A DNA stretch of 64,000 nucleotides, taken from contig NZ_PHNJ01000009.1 of assembly GCF_008122205.1 (NCBI RefSeq), forward strand, positions 1-64,000, read 5' to 3'. Of the stretch, positions 42,330-50,064 are shown piece after piece. The translations under genes were made by a program, and so were the position numbers. The notes beneath the pieces were generated by a model. It saw only the letters and a list, made by a program, of their open reading frames with translations. It had not been told where the DNA came from and made no database searches. This DNA is from Natronococcus pandeyae. GTDB taxonomy: Archaea; Halobacteriota; Halobacteria; Halobacteriales; Natrialbaceae. How positions within the stretch are numbered: the stretch's first letter is position 1; every line of letters begins with the position of its first letter.

Positions 42330-44314
42330 TCGTCCATCACCTCGAGAATCTCCGCCCAGCTCATCTCACGAATCTCCGAGAGCTCCAGCCCGAAGACGCC
42401 CTCGACGATGTAGGTCGCGAGGTCGAGGAACACTGCGTAGTCCGGAATCACGCCGAGCGTGACCGCGCCGACCGCGATGACGCTGATCGGCACGATCATG
42501 AGCCACGTGCTCTCGGAGAACGGCGAGTGGCGTTCCCAGCCGCCGGCCGGCGGGCCGCCGTGGTGGTGATCGCCGTGATCGTGATGATCGTCGGCGTGGT
42601 CGTCGTGGCTCCCCTTCGGCAGGGGAACGTCGGTGTCGCTCGGGTACTGATCGACCGCGTACCCGGACTCCTCGTCGGTCGCTTCGGGGGTGCCGGCGCC
42701 CTTGGCTTCCTTCTCACCTTCCTCGTCGGCAGGCTGTGGCTGTCCCTCGTCGTGGGGTCGCTCTCCACCGTCGGAGCAAAGCTCCGACGAGGATCGCCTC
42801 GATTCACTCGGTTCACCCCCATCAGCGGCGAGATCCTCGTTTCCGAAGTACGACTCGCGCTTGCCGCCCGGCGGGAACTCGAACAGCGGTTTCGCGTCGT
42901 GGCGCTCCTCGCTCTCGAAGAAGGCCGTGTAGACGACCGGCCAGAGGTAGGCGATGTTGAGGATGCCGGAGAGGATCAGCGCCGAGGCGAAGATCCAGTA
43001 GCCGCCGCCGACCGAGCCGGAGCCGATCAGCATGTAGAACTTGCTGACGAAGCCGGCGATCAGCGGCATGCCGGCCATCCCGGCGGCACCGATGGCGAAC
43101 GCCGACATCGTCAGCGGCATCCGCTTGCCGATGCCGGCCATCTCGCTGACGTAGTCGGTGTGGGTCTCGACGTGGACGGCTCCCGCACAGAAGAACAGGG
43201 TGAGCTTCCCGAACGCGTGGGCGGGGATGTGGAACAGCGCCCCGAGGATCGCGTACGGATGCAGTATCGAGAGCCCGAGCACGATGTACGACAGCTGTGC
43301 CGTCGTCGAGAACGCGAGCCGGCGCTTGAGGTGGTCTTTCCGCATCGCGATGATGCTGGCTGCAGTCAACGTAAAGGCCGCCAGGATCGCGACCGGGACG
43401 TTCAGCCCGACCTCGCCGATAGCCGGAACGGAAAGCGGGAGGTCGTGGATGAGTCCCGGGCCGAACACCTCGAGGATAACTCGAGCGACGCCGAACGCGC
43501 CAGACTTGACGACGGCGACCGCGTGGAGCAGCCCCGAAACGGGCGTCGGCGCGACCATCGCATCGGCCAGCCAGGAGTGGAGGGGCATCACCGCGGCCTT
43601 CACCCCGAAGCCGGCGATCAGCAGGTAGAACGCGGCCTGCGCGAAGACGGGTTCGAGCTGTGCCGCTTCAGCGAGCGCCGTAATGCCGCCGGTCTCGAAG
43701 GCAATCGTCGCACCCTCGGTAGTCAGACTGGTGAGCCAGTAGACCAGCACCGTCCCGGCGAGCAGGAAGACCCCGCCGCCGAAGAACGTGTAGGTGAGGT
43801 ACTTCCGGCCGGCGATGCGGGCTTCGTCGTCCTCGTTGTGGGCGACCAGCGGGTAGGTGACGAGGCTCAGCAGTTCGTAGAAGATGAAGATCGTCACCAG
43901 GTTCCCGGCGAAGGCGATGCCGATCGCCGTCGAGAGGCTGGCCGCGAAGGAGGCGAAAAAGCGCGTCTGGGCGTGTTCGTCGAGCCCGCGCATGTAGCCC
44001 GCCGCATAGAACGAGGTGAAGATCCAGAGGAAACTGGCGAGCATCGCGAACAGCATGCCGAGCGGATCGGCGCGGAGCACGAAGTCGATCCCGGCGAGGA
44101 ACTCGACGCCGAGTGACTGGCTCAGGCTCCACTCGTAGACGGTGCCGTCCATCACACCGGGCAGCATGCTGGCGACGATGCCGAACTTCGCCACCGCGGC
44201 CAGCACGGACCAGCCCTCGCGGACGTTCGGATAGCGGTACGACGCAATAATCAAAACCATCGCGACCGCCGAGACGAGAACGGCGGCGAGCGGCAGTACG
44301 GATTCTTCAGTCAT
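42326..44314 (-). CDS. Mrp antiporter large subunit, MrpA/NuoL-like, with His-rich insert
   Basis: A 662-residue proton-conducting subunit. The helix 5 glutamate is in FIFYELLSLVTYPL, and the helix 7 lysine is in FGVKAAVMPLHSWLADA. A hydrophilic loop of about 130 residues near the C-terminus (about 490-620) carries a DGGEPSESRRSSSE block and a His/Asp-rich stretch (DDHADDHHDHGDHHHGG) that may bind metal. The last helix follows. It overlaps its neighbours by one and four bases. The DGGEP block recurs in the preceding gene product. Confidence 0.9.
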   Translation of the reverse strand: MTEESVLPLAAVLVSAVAMVLIIASYRYPNVREGWSVLAAVAKFGIVASMLPGVMDGTVYEWSLSQSLGVEFLAGIDFVLRADPLGMLFAMLASFLWIFTSFYAAGYMRGLDEHAQTRFFASFAASLSTAIGIAFAGNLVTIFIFYELLSLVTYPLVAHNEDDEARIAGRKYLTYTFFGGGVFLLAGTVLVYWLTSLTTEGATIAFETGGITALAEAAQLEPVFAQAAFYLLIAGFGVKAAVMPLHSWLADAMVAPTPVSGLLHAVAVVKSGAFGVARVILEVFGPGLIHDLPLSVPAIGEVGLNVPVAILAAFTLTAASIIAMRKDHLKRRLAFSTTAQLSYIVLGLSILHPYAILGALFHIPAHAFGKLTLFFCAGAVHVETHTDYVSEMAGIGKRMPLTMSAFAIGAAGMAGMPLIAGFVSKFYMLIGSGSVGGGYWIFASALILSGILNIAYLWPVVYTAFFESEERHDAKPLFEFPPGGKRESYFGNEDLAADGGEPSESRRSSSELCSDGGERPHDEGQPQPADEEGEKEAKGAGTPEATDEESGYAVDQYPSDTDVPLPKGSHDDHADDHHDHGDHHHGGPPAGGWERHSPFSESTWLMIVPISVIAVGAVTLGVIPDYAVFLDLATYIVEGVFGLELSEIREMSWAEILEVMDE
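42765..42823. repeat. In-frame palindromic insert within an antiporter gene
   Basis: About 59 bases coding for DGGEPSESRRSSSELCSDGG in the loop of the large subunit. It contains a perfect palindrome GTCGGAGC-AAA-GCTCCGAC at 42770-42788. It shares GCTCCGACGAGGAT and its coding frame with a similar insert at 44480-44540. Confidence 0.65.
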
Positions 44315-45918
44315 TAGTTAAACACCTCCGAGGTGAACGGCTCGAGCCACTCGAAGAACAGCCCGCCGGCGAAACCGAGCACCACTGCCGAGATCGCGAT
44401 GCCGACGAGCAGGATGAACATGCCCAGCGAGACGGCGTCTGGCGAGCCGCGTTCGAACCGACTCTCGTTGGCCAGGACGCCGCCGTCGGTGCGGTGCTCC
44501 GACGAGGATTCCTGCCCCTCGTTCGGTTCGCCGCCGTCGGTTGCAACCCCTGGCGGGTGGGGCGATTCGACCGGCGTCGCCGGCGTGAAGTACATCTTCT
44601 CGAGCAGTCTGGCGGCGTACGCAAGCGTCAGCATCGTGCTGAGGAAGATCACGGCGGCGATCGACCACAGTTCGGCCTGGATCGCACCGACGGCGATATA
44701 CCACTTGCCGATGAAGCCGGCCGACGGCGGAATGCCGATCAGCGCGATCAGCAGGATCGCGGTCGAACCGGCGGCGAGCGGTCTGTTCTCGGCGAGGCCG
44801 GCGTACTCGTCGACGGTCCGGGCGCCGTAGCTGATCGCGATGACGCCGGCGGCGACGAACAGTCCGGCCTTCATGACGCCGTGACCGATCAGGTGGATGA
44901 TCGCGCCGACCAGTGCCGTCTCGGTGAGCGCACCGTAGGCGGCGATGACGAGGCCGAACTGGGAGACGGACGAGTAGGCGAACATTCGCTTGACGTCCTG
45001 CTGGACCACCGCGAGCGTACTCCCCGCGACCACGCTGACCGCGCCGACGGTGACGACGATTTCCTGGAGATACGGCGTCGTCGCGAGGAACTCGACGCCG
45101 AAGGCGGTGAACATCACCCGGCCGAGCGCGTACGCGGAAACGGTCGAGACGAGCGCCGCGATCAGCGGCGTCACGCCGTCGGGGGCGTGCTGGTAGGCGT
45201 CGGGCTGCCAGGTGTGCAGCGGCCACTGTGCGACCTTGAGCGCGAAGCCGACGAAAATGAAGGCGAACGCTGCGCGCAGTAGCGTCAGATCGCTGCCGCC
45301 CTCCTCGACGATCGCGGGGATCGCCTCCGTTCCAAGGACTTCGATGTTCAGCGCGCCGGTCGCCATGAACAGGAAGCCGACGCCGATCAGGTACAGCGAG
45401 GCGCCGACGGTCCCCAGGATGAGGTATTTCAGGGCCGCGACCGCCGACTCGGGGCCGTCGCCGCTCGAGATCATGGCGTACGTACCGAGCCCGACGATCT
45501 CGAGGAAGACGAACATGTTGAAGACGTCGCCGGTCAGCGAGAGTCCGATCAGCCCGCCGACGAGCAGCAGGTAGCCGGCGTAGAACGTGTTCCCGCGCGG
45601 GCCGCCCGTGCGCGTGTACGCGAGGAGACCGGCGGCGGTCACCGTCACCAGCAGCACGATCAGCGCCGAGAACGGGTCGGCGACGAGTTCGATGCCGATT
45701 CCCTGGGGCTCTTCCCAGCCGCCGAGCACGTGGACCTCGCGACCGGTCTCGTAGACGGTGGCTGCGACGTACGACGTCGCGGCGAACAGTCCGACCGTCG
45801 TGAGCGCGGTGACCGACCAGCCGGTCCGGTCGAACCACAGCCCGAGCGCGATCGGCACCGCGGCCATGAGGATCGGCACCGCGACCAGCAGCGGCAACAG
45901 GAGTTCGGCGTTACTCAT
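44314..45918 (-). CDS. mnhD: Na+/H+ antiporter subunit D
   Basis: A 534-residue proton-conducting subunit of the Mrp antiporter. The helix 5 glutamate is in FVFLEIVGLGTYAM, and the helix 7 lysine is in FALKVAQWPLHTWQPDA. A loop near the C-terminus carries DGGEPNEGQESSSEHRTDGG, related to a block in the next subunit. Start chosen at ATG 45916-45918, overlapping mnhC by eight bases; a GTG two codons earlier is an alternative. It overlaps the next gene by one base. Confidence 0.93.
   Translation of the reverse strand: MSNAELLLPLLVAVPILMAAVPIALGLWFDRTGWSVTALTTVGLFAATSYVAATVYETGREVHVLGGWEEPQGIGIELVADPFSALIVLLVTVTAAGLLAYTRTGGPRGNTFYAGYLLLVGGLIGLSLTGDVFNMFVFLEIVGLGTYAMISSGDGPESAVAALKYLILGTVGASLYLIGVGFLFMATGALNIEVLGTEAIPAIVEEGGSDLTLLRAAFAFIFVGFALKVAQWPLHTWQPDAYQHAPDGVTPLIAALVSTVSAYALGRVMFTAFGVEFLATTPYLQEIVVTVGAVSVVAGSTLAVVQQDVKRMFAYSSVSQFGLVIAAYGALTETALVGAIIHLIGHGVMKAGLFVAAGVIAISYGARTVDEYAGLAENRPLAAGSTAILLIALIGIPPSAGFIGKWYIAVGAIQAELWSIAAVIFLSTMLTLAYAARLLEKMYFTPATPVESPHPPGVATDGGEPNEGQESSSEHRTDGGVLANESRFERGSPDAVSLGMFILLVGIAISAVVLGFAGGLFFEWLEPFTSEVFN
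44480..44540. repeat. In-frame insert within mnhD, related to 42765-42823
   Basis: 61 bases flanked on both sides by CCGCCGTCGG. It encodes a DGGEP...DGG block in a variable loop, and 14 bases (GCTCCGACGAGGAT) are identical to the insert in the adjacent subunit gene. Confidence 0.6.
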
Positions 45919-46294
45919 CGGCACGCACCTCCCGCAGGGTGTCCTCGCGGAGGGTTCCGTACTCCGCGTGGATCCGGACGATCAGCGCGAGGCCGACGGC
46001 GGTCAGCGCGATCCCGACGACGATGGCGGTCAGCACGATCACGTGCGGGAGCGGACTGGCCATCGACAGCGTTCCGGGATCCGGATCGGCGGGGACGACC
46101 GGCGACTTTCCGCCCTCGACGTAGGCGACCGCGACGAAGAACAGGAAGATCGCGGTCTGGAAGAGGTTGACCCCGATCAGCTTCTTCACGAGGTTCTGGT
46201 TGGCGATCATCATGTACATGCCGACGCCCATCAGGACGAACATCAGGGCGTAGGCGTAGCGGGTCGCGAGGATCTCGAGGCCCCACTCAATCAT
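45911..46294 (-). CDS. mnhC: Na+/H+ antiporter subunit C (NuoK-like)
   Basis: A 127-residue membrane protein with three helices, homologous to NuoK. The family pattern is MFVLMGVGMYMMIANQNLVKKLIGVN, given here as YMMIANQNLVKKLIGVNLFQ, followed by HVIVLTAIVVGIALTAVGLAL. It forms part of the ion-translocating module with subunits A and D. It overlaps mnhB by eight bases and mnhD by eight bases, so translation of the three is coupled. Confidence 0.94.
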   Translation of the reverse strand: MIEWGLEILATRYAYALMFVLMGVGMYMMIANQNLVKKLIGVNLFQTAIFLFFVAVAYVEGGKSPVVPADPDPGTLSMASPLPHVIVLTAIVVGIALTAVGLALIVRIHAEYGTLREDTLREVRADE

Positions 46295-46781
46295 CGTCGC
46301 TCACCTCGCGTCGACCCGGGCTGCGCCGGGTCGGAGTGAACCCCGACGCCGTCGCGAAGAACAGCGTCATGATGACGCCGGCGACGATCAGTGCGACGCC
46401 ACCGACCTCGATCGCTTCCATCCCCCAGTAGTGGGCGATTCCGAAGGTTTCGACGAACGCGTTGTACTCGAGGAAATTGCCGCCGAGGGCCATCGTCGCG
46501 AACCCGGTGCCGATGAAGATGGCGACGCCACCGGTGACGAGTCCGACGACGAAGGAGTTCTTCAGCCACGCTCGCGTCGGTTCGATCCCGAACGCGAACG
46601 CGAGCATGAGGACGGTGACGCCGATGATCGCGCCGCCCTGGAAACTCCCGCCGGGGGTGTCGGCCCCGTGAAGACTCAGGAACATCCCGTAGGTGAGGGT
46701 AAACGGTGCGATGATCTTGACAGAGGTCATGATCACCTGGCTTTCCGTGTAGGCATCGTCGTAGGATTCAGATTGCGACAT
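46287..46781 (-). CDS. mnhB: Na+/H+ antiporter subunit B
   Basis: A 164-residue four-helix subunit. The signature SVKIIAPFTLTYGMFLSLHGADTPGGSFQGG contains the conserved HG-x-x-x-PGGGFQ-like motif (here HGADTPGGSFQGG). It carries a short charged C-terminal tail. In the operon it begins where the preceding DUF4040 gene stops, with a one-base overlap. Confidence 0.94.
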   Translation of the reverse strand: MSQSESYDDAYTESQVIMTSVKIIAPFTLTYGMFLSLHGADTPGGSFQGGAIIGVTVLMLAFAFGIEPTRAWLKNSFVVGLVTGGVAIFIGTGFATMALGGNFLEYNAFVETFGIAHYWGMEAIEVGGVALIVAGVIMTLFFATASGFTPTRRSPGRREVSDDD

Positions 46782-47335
46782 TACGTGAACACCTCCCGTT
46801 TCAGCACGAGCAAAACGGCGATACCGGCTGCGAATACGACGACGGCCTCGCCGAAGGTGTCGAAGCCACGGTAGGAGGCGAGCACCGCGGAAACGGCGTT
46901 CTGGGCGCCGGTGTCGCCGAACGTCTCCTGGACGTAGTAGAGCGAGGGCGTCGTCTCGAGGACGCCGCCGCCCCAGATCGGTGCATCCGAGTCGCCGACG
47001 GCGTACATGTCCGGAAGCAGCGTCATGAGCACGAGCACGAACGCGCCGACGACGACGACGGCCGGGACGTTGATCCGCTCGAAGAGCCGATCCGCCGACG
47101 GCCGGGTCGTCCGCGCGATCGTCAGCAACAGGAGGATCGTCGTCACACCGGCACCGATCGCCGCCTCGGTCATCGCGACGTCAGGTGCGAGCAGGAACGT
47201 ATAGAGGATCGCCATCCCGAGGCTGTAGGCACCGAAGACGACGATCGCCGACAGCACGTCCCGGAACAGCGCGGTCGCTACCGCGGCCAGGAGAATGAAG
47301 ATCACGAGCGTGTACGCGACGCCAGTCTCGATCAT
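46781..47335 (-). CDS. DUF4040/MbhE-like antiporter subunit
   Basis: A 184-residue membrane protein. The first 80 residues match the DUF4040 (MbhD-like) domain, with AIVVFGAYSLGMAILYTFLLAPDVAMTEAAIG in parts: SAIVVFGAYSLG and APDVAMTEAAIGAG. The rest, ending FDTFGEAVVVFAAGIAVLLVLK, resembles the MbhE-type C-terminal segment. In bacteria these parts are the tail of the large MrpA protein; here they are a separate gene. It overlaps mnhG by four bases. Confidence 0.9.
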   Translation of the reverse strand: MIETGVAYTLVIFILLAAVATALFRDVLSAIVVFGAYSLGMAILYTFLLAPDVAMTEAAIGAGVTTILLLLTIARTTRPSADRLFERINVPAVVVVGAFVLVLMTLLPDMYAVGDSDAPIWGGGVLETTPSLYYVQETFGDTGAQNAVSAVLASYRGFDTFGEAVVVFAAGIAVLLVLKREVFT

Positions 47336-47664
47336 CGCGACTCACCCTCCTCGTCGGTGTCGTTTTCCCAGGGAACGATCCCGGATTCGGCCGCTGAACG
47401 GGCGATGGCGTGGGCCGCGGTCGGATTCGTGATGAACACGAAGAACAGCAACAACACGGTGTAGGCCGTCGCGTTCTGCCAGCCGAGTGCGAGCGCGACG
47501 GCAGCGAGCGCGAGCCCCGCACCGAGCGTGTCCGTCTGGGACGCCGTGTGAGCGCGCGCGTACACGTCCGGCAGGCGGAGCACGCCGACTGCCGAGACGA
47601 ACGTGAAGAACAGGCCGAACACGATGAGGACGATGATCGCCCAGAAGCGGACGGTCTCGATCAC
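47332..47664 (-). CDS. mnhG: Na+/H+ antiporter subunit G
   Basis: A 110-residue subunit with three transmembrane helices. The family motif is GVLRLPDVYARAHTASQTDTLGAG, seen as RLPDVYARAHTASQTDTLG near residues 29-47. The start codon is GTG at 47662-47664, overlapping mnhF by four bases. An acidic tail ends the protein. MnhG is required for assembly or activity of the antiporter in studied systems. Confidence 0.94.
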   Translation of the reverse strand: MIETVRFWAIIVLIVFGLFFTFVSAVGVLRLPDVYARAHTASQTDTLGAGLALAAVALALGWQNATAYTVLLLFFVFITNPTAAHAIARSAAESGIVPWENDTDEEGESR

Positions 47665-47942
47665 AGCACACCACCTCTCTCGACGGTGAACTTCGAGATG
47701 GCGATCGCCATCAGGAAGTTGAGCAGGGCGTAGATCAACGCGATATCGAGGAACCACGGCTCGTCGAGTCCGGCGGCGAGCAGCGCGAGGATCACGACGG
47801 TGTTTGTCCCGAGGACGTTCACCGCGAGCAGCCGATCCTGAGTGGTCGGACCGGCGACGGCCCGGTAGAACATCATGATCGCGAGGACGACGAACAGCGC
47901 CGCGGCCGCGAGGAACACCTCGTTGATCAGTTCGGCGGTCAC
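47661..47942 (-). CDS. mnhF: Na+/H+ antiporter subunit F
   Basis: A 93-residue three-helix subunit with the family signature YRAVAGPTTQDRLLAVNVLG (about residues 26-45) and PWFLDIALIYALLNFL near the end. It overlaps mnhE and mnhG by four bases on each side, which indicates tight translational coupling. In the antiporter it has a transport-supporting role; bile salt or ion specificity reported for some relatives cannot be judged here. Confidence 0.95.
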   Translation of the reverse strand: MTAELINEVFLAAAALFVVLAIMMFYRAVAGPTTQDRLLAVNVLGTNTVVILALLAAGLDEPWFLDIALIYALLNFLMAIAISKFTVERGGVL

Positions 47943-49009
47943 AGTTCGTCACCTCCGATAACCTCGGCGTCGCCGCGCTCGCGCGGCGAGGGGATCGCCG
48001 ACGACTCGCGGCCGTGGAAGACGAACCGGACCGCCCGTTCGAGCGAGCCGTCGAACAGATCGTCGCGAGCGCTCGCGATCAGGGAGTGGACGATCAGTCG
48101 CTGGTCGTCGGCCCGGACCGTGAGCGTGCCCGGCGTGAGCGTGATGCTGTTGGCCAGCGCGAGCAGCGGAAGACCGCTTCTGACGCGCGCGTTGACCCGC
48201 GTCATCTTCGGATCGATCGGCATCGACGGACGCAGGATGACGATCGAGATTGCGAGATTCGCCTTGACGATCTCCCAGATCAGGTACGGGACGTAGATCG
48301 CGAACCGGAGCGTCCGGAGCGGTGACTGTACGCGACCGAGCGGGAACGTGAACGTAATGTGTGCGAGCGAGACGGAGACGATTCCCGCGACGGCCGCGCC
48401 GGTGACCAGATCGAACCAGTAGGTCGGATCCCCGAGCACGAGATAGAATCCGTAGGAGATCCAGAACATCGCGAACAGTCGGTCGAAGCGCTGGGTGCCG
48501 TCGCCGATCAGGCGCTCGTGGCGCGCCGGTCGCTCGACCGGCGCCTCGTCGTACGTCAGACCGGCGGACTCGAGCTCGCGCTCCAGAGGGTGGAGCATTC
48601 CGGCCGACGCCCCGGGCTGGTACTCCGGATCGAGGACGACGTGGTCGATGTCGTGTTCCTCGCCGTACGACGCGAACGTGCTGGCGAAGTCCCGCGGACC
48701 GAAGAGGTACTCGTCCATCCCGAGAACCGCCGTCTCGACCGTCACTGACGAGTCGCCGACGTCTTCCGAGACCCAGTTCTCCGCTTTCGAGAGCAGCGAT
48801 CTGGCCGCGTCGACCTCGGTCTGGCCCTCCGGCATCTCCCTGTCGCTCGGCAGCGCGACGACCAGGTGGCACTCGAGCGAGTCGGCGCGCTCGAGGCCGG
48901 CCCGGACCGCGTAGCCGACTGTCTGCCGGACGGTCACCGTCTCCGACAGCGGGACGAGTATCCGTTCAGCCGCCACGGCGTCTCCCTCCAAGTGACCGTC
49001 GTTGTACAC
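47939..49009 (-). CDS. mnhE: UspA-like domain fused to antiporter subunit E
   Basis: A 356-residue fusion. Residues 1-140 form a universal-stress-protein-like domain (AERILVPLSETVTVRQTVGYAV, here split as AERILVPLSETVT). Residues about 175-310 are MnhE, with two to three helices and the motif LIWEIVKANLAISIVILRP. The C-terminal 30 residues vary. The start is GTG at 49007-49009; another GTG at 48974-48976 lies 11 codons later. As first gene of the operon it would let the cell couple antiporter assembly to a nucleotide- or stress-sensing domain. Confidence 0.9.
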   Translation of the reverse strand: MYNDGHLEGDAVAAERILVPLSETVTVRQTVGYAVRAGLERADSLECHLVVALPSDREMPEGQTEVDAARSLLSKAENWVSEDVGDSSVTVETAVLGMDEYLFGPRDFASTFASYGEEHDIDHVVLDPEYQPGASAGMLHPLERELESAGLTYDEAPVERPARHERLIGDGTQRFDRLFAMFWISYGFYLVLGDPTYWFDLVTGAAVAGIVSVSLAHITFTFPLGRVQSPLRTLRFAIYVPYLIWEIVKANLAISIVILRPSMPIDPKMTRVNARVRSGLPLLALANSITLTPGTLTVRADDQRLIVHSLIASARDDLFDGSLERAVRFVFHGRESSAIPSPRERGDAEVIGGDEL

Positions 49010-49272
49010 TCATGTCTCTGGTTGTTAGTCGATTCAAGCGGTAGCCGTAGGAAAACGATTTCGTTATCCACCAGTCGGGCCGAACGTTCGACATCTCGCT
49101 ATTATACGTTCGATACCATCACGTTCGGTGTGCTGACTGTTGTAATAGCGTACGGGTGTCCGATTTCCGATCCCACTCCGGTGGTCCGACCTGTTCTCGC
49201 GGCTGAATACGACCGTTCGATACGGGACCACAACCTTTACAACCTCACTTTCAGTAGTCAAAGTTGAATTTC
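49010..49272. other. Promoter region between Mrp operon and ferredoxin gene
   Basis: Part of a 328-base divergent intergenic stretch. It is richer in A+T than the genes. Elements such as CCTTTACAACC around 49234-49245 may serve the plus-strand genes. No repeat or RNA was recognised. Confidence 0.35.
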
Positions 49273-49341
49273 ATGGCGACGAGCGATACCGACTCGGACC
49301 GAATCGAAAGCGCGTCCGCCGAACCGACGACGGGCCGATGA
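49273..49341 (+). CDS. Possible 22-residue leader ORF
   Basis: ATG at 49273 opens a 22-codon acidic frame (MATSDTDSDRIESASAEPTT) whose TGA overlaps the ferredoxin ATG (ATGATGA). Its residue composition is haloarchaeal. It might be a coupled leader peptide or the remnant of a longer N-terminus; its expression is uncertain. Confidence 0.3.
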   Translation: MATSDTDSDRIESASAEPTTGR

Positions 49342-49700
49342 TGAGAAGGGAAACCGAACGACAGCGAGAGCGACTCGAGACGTGTGTCCTCGTCTGTACG
49401 AACGACCGCGACTCGGAGTACGCCTGCTGTGCCGACGTCGGGGCCGAGGAGACGGTCGAGGCCGTCAAGTCGTGGCTCCGCGAACGGGGCGCGTTCTGGT
49501 CGCCGATCGGCGTTACGACGACTGGCTGTCTGGGTCTCTGCAGCGAGGACGGCGCGGCGATCGCGATCCAACCGCGCGACGAGTGGTACGCCGACGTGAC
49601 GCCCGAAGACGTCCCCGAGTTGCTCGAGCAGGAGTTCGGGCCGGACGCCGAGTCGATCGATCGGCGGGCGGTCGACGCGAGCGAACACAGTAGCCACTGA
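49338..49700 (+). CDS. Thioredoxin-like 2Fe-2S ferredoxin
   Basis: A 120-residue protein of the thioredoxin-like [2Fe-2S] ferredoxin family. Candidate cluster ligands are Cys16, Cys20, the Cys30-Cys31 pair, Cys64 and Cys68 (VCTNDRDSEYACC and TTTGCLGLCSED). WYADVTPEDVPELLEQ corresponds to the C-terminal helix. The partner enzyme is unknown. The last codons (SSH and the stop) lie in the terminal inverted repeat of repeat element copy B, so the C-terminus may have been altered by its insertion. The ATG at 49338 or 49341 may be used. Confidence 0.85.
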   Translation: MMRRETERQRERLETCVLVCTNDRDSEYACCADVGAEETVEAVKSWLRERGAFWSPIGVTTTGCLGLCSEDGAAIAIQPRDEWYADVTPEDVPELLEQEFGPDAESIDRRAVDASEHSSH

Positions 49701-50007
49701 CGGTCAGTGGCTACCCGTCAGTGCACACCCGGTCGCACGATGGGAGCGCGGTTCGGAGCGAGCGCGGTTCGGAACGTGCGCGGTTCGGAACGAACGCGGT
49801 TCGGAGTGAGCGCGGTTCGGAACGTGCGCGGTTCGGAACGAACGAAGTGAGTGAGAACCGCGGAACGCGAACGGGGAGGAACGACCCGTGAGCGACCGAA
49901 GTGAGTGAGAACCGCGAAGCGAACGGGGAGGAACGACCCGTGAGCACGAAGTGAGTGAGAACCGCGGACTGTGCGATCGGTATACGAACCGTTTCAATTG
50001 TTACCGT
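49687..50007. mobile_element. MITE-like repeat element, copy B (321 bp)
   Basis: It matches copy A at both ends (left AGTAGCCACTGAC, then GTGCACACC-like sequence; right GCGATCGGTATACGAACCGTTTC). The outer ends are inverted at 10 of 14 positions. It has six tandem 16-base GCGCGGTTCGGA-type units and about 2.5 copies of the longer GAAGTGAGTGAGAACCGCG unit, more than copy A. A perfect 12-base hairpin (49690-49701 against 49703-49714) spans the ferredoxin stop codon and may terminate that transcript. Confidence 0.75.
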
Positions 50008-50064
50008 AGAACGGGCGAGTAACGATCATAAAAATTGATCGGGGACGGTGCTGTCCCCACGGGT

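Noticed and set aside
42170-44116. A 648-codon plus-strand frame opposite the antiporter subunits
   Set aside because: The minus strand holds overlapping antiporter genes with conserved Glu and Lys residues. The plus-strand product is Arg-rich and non-halophilic in composition.
49740-49960. Possible CRISPR array in the tandem repeats
   Set aside because: Units are 16 bases and directly adjacent with no unique spacers, and no cas genes are nearby. The pattern is a tandem-repeat element, present also at 37986-38214.
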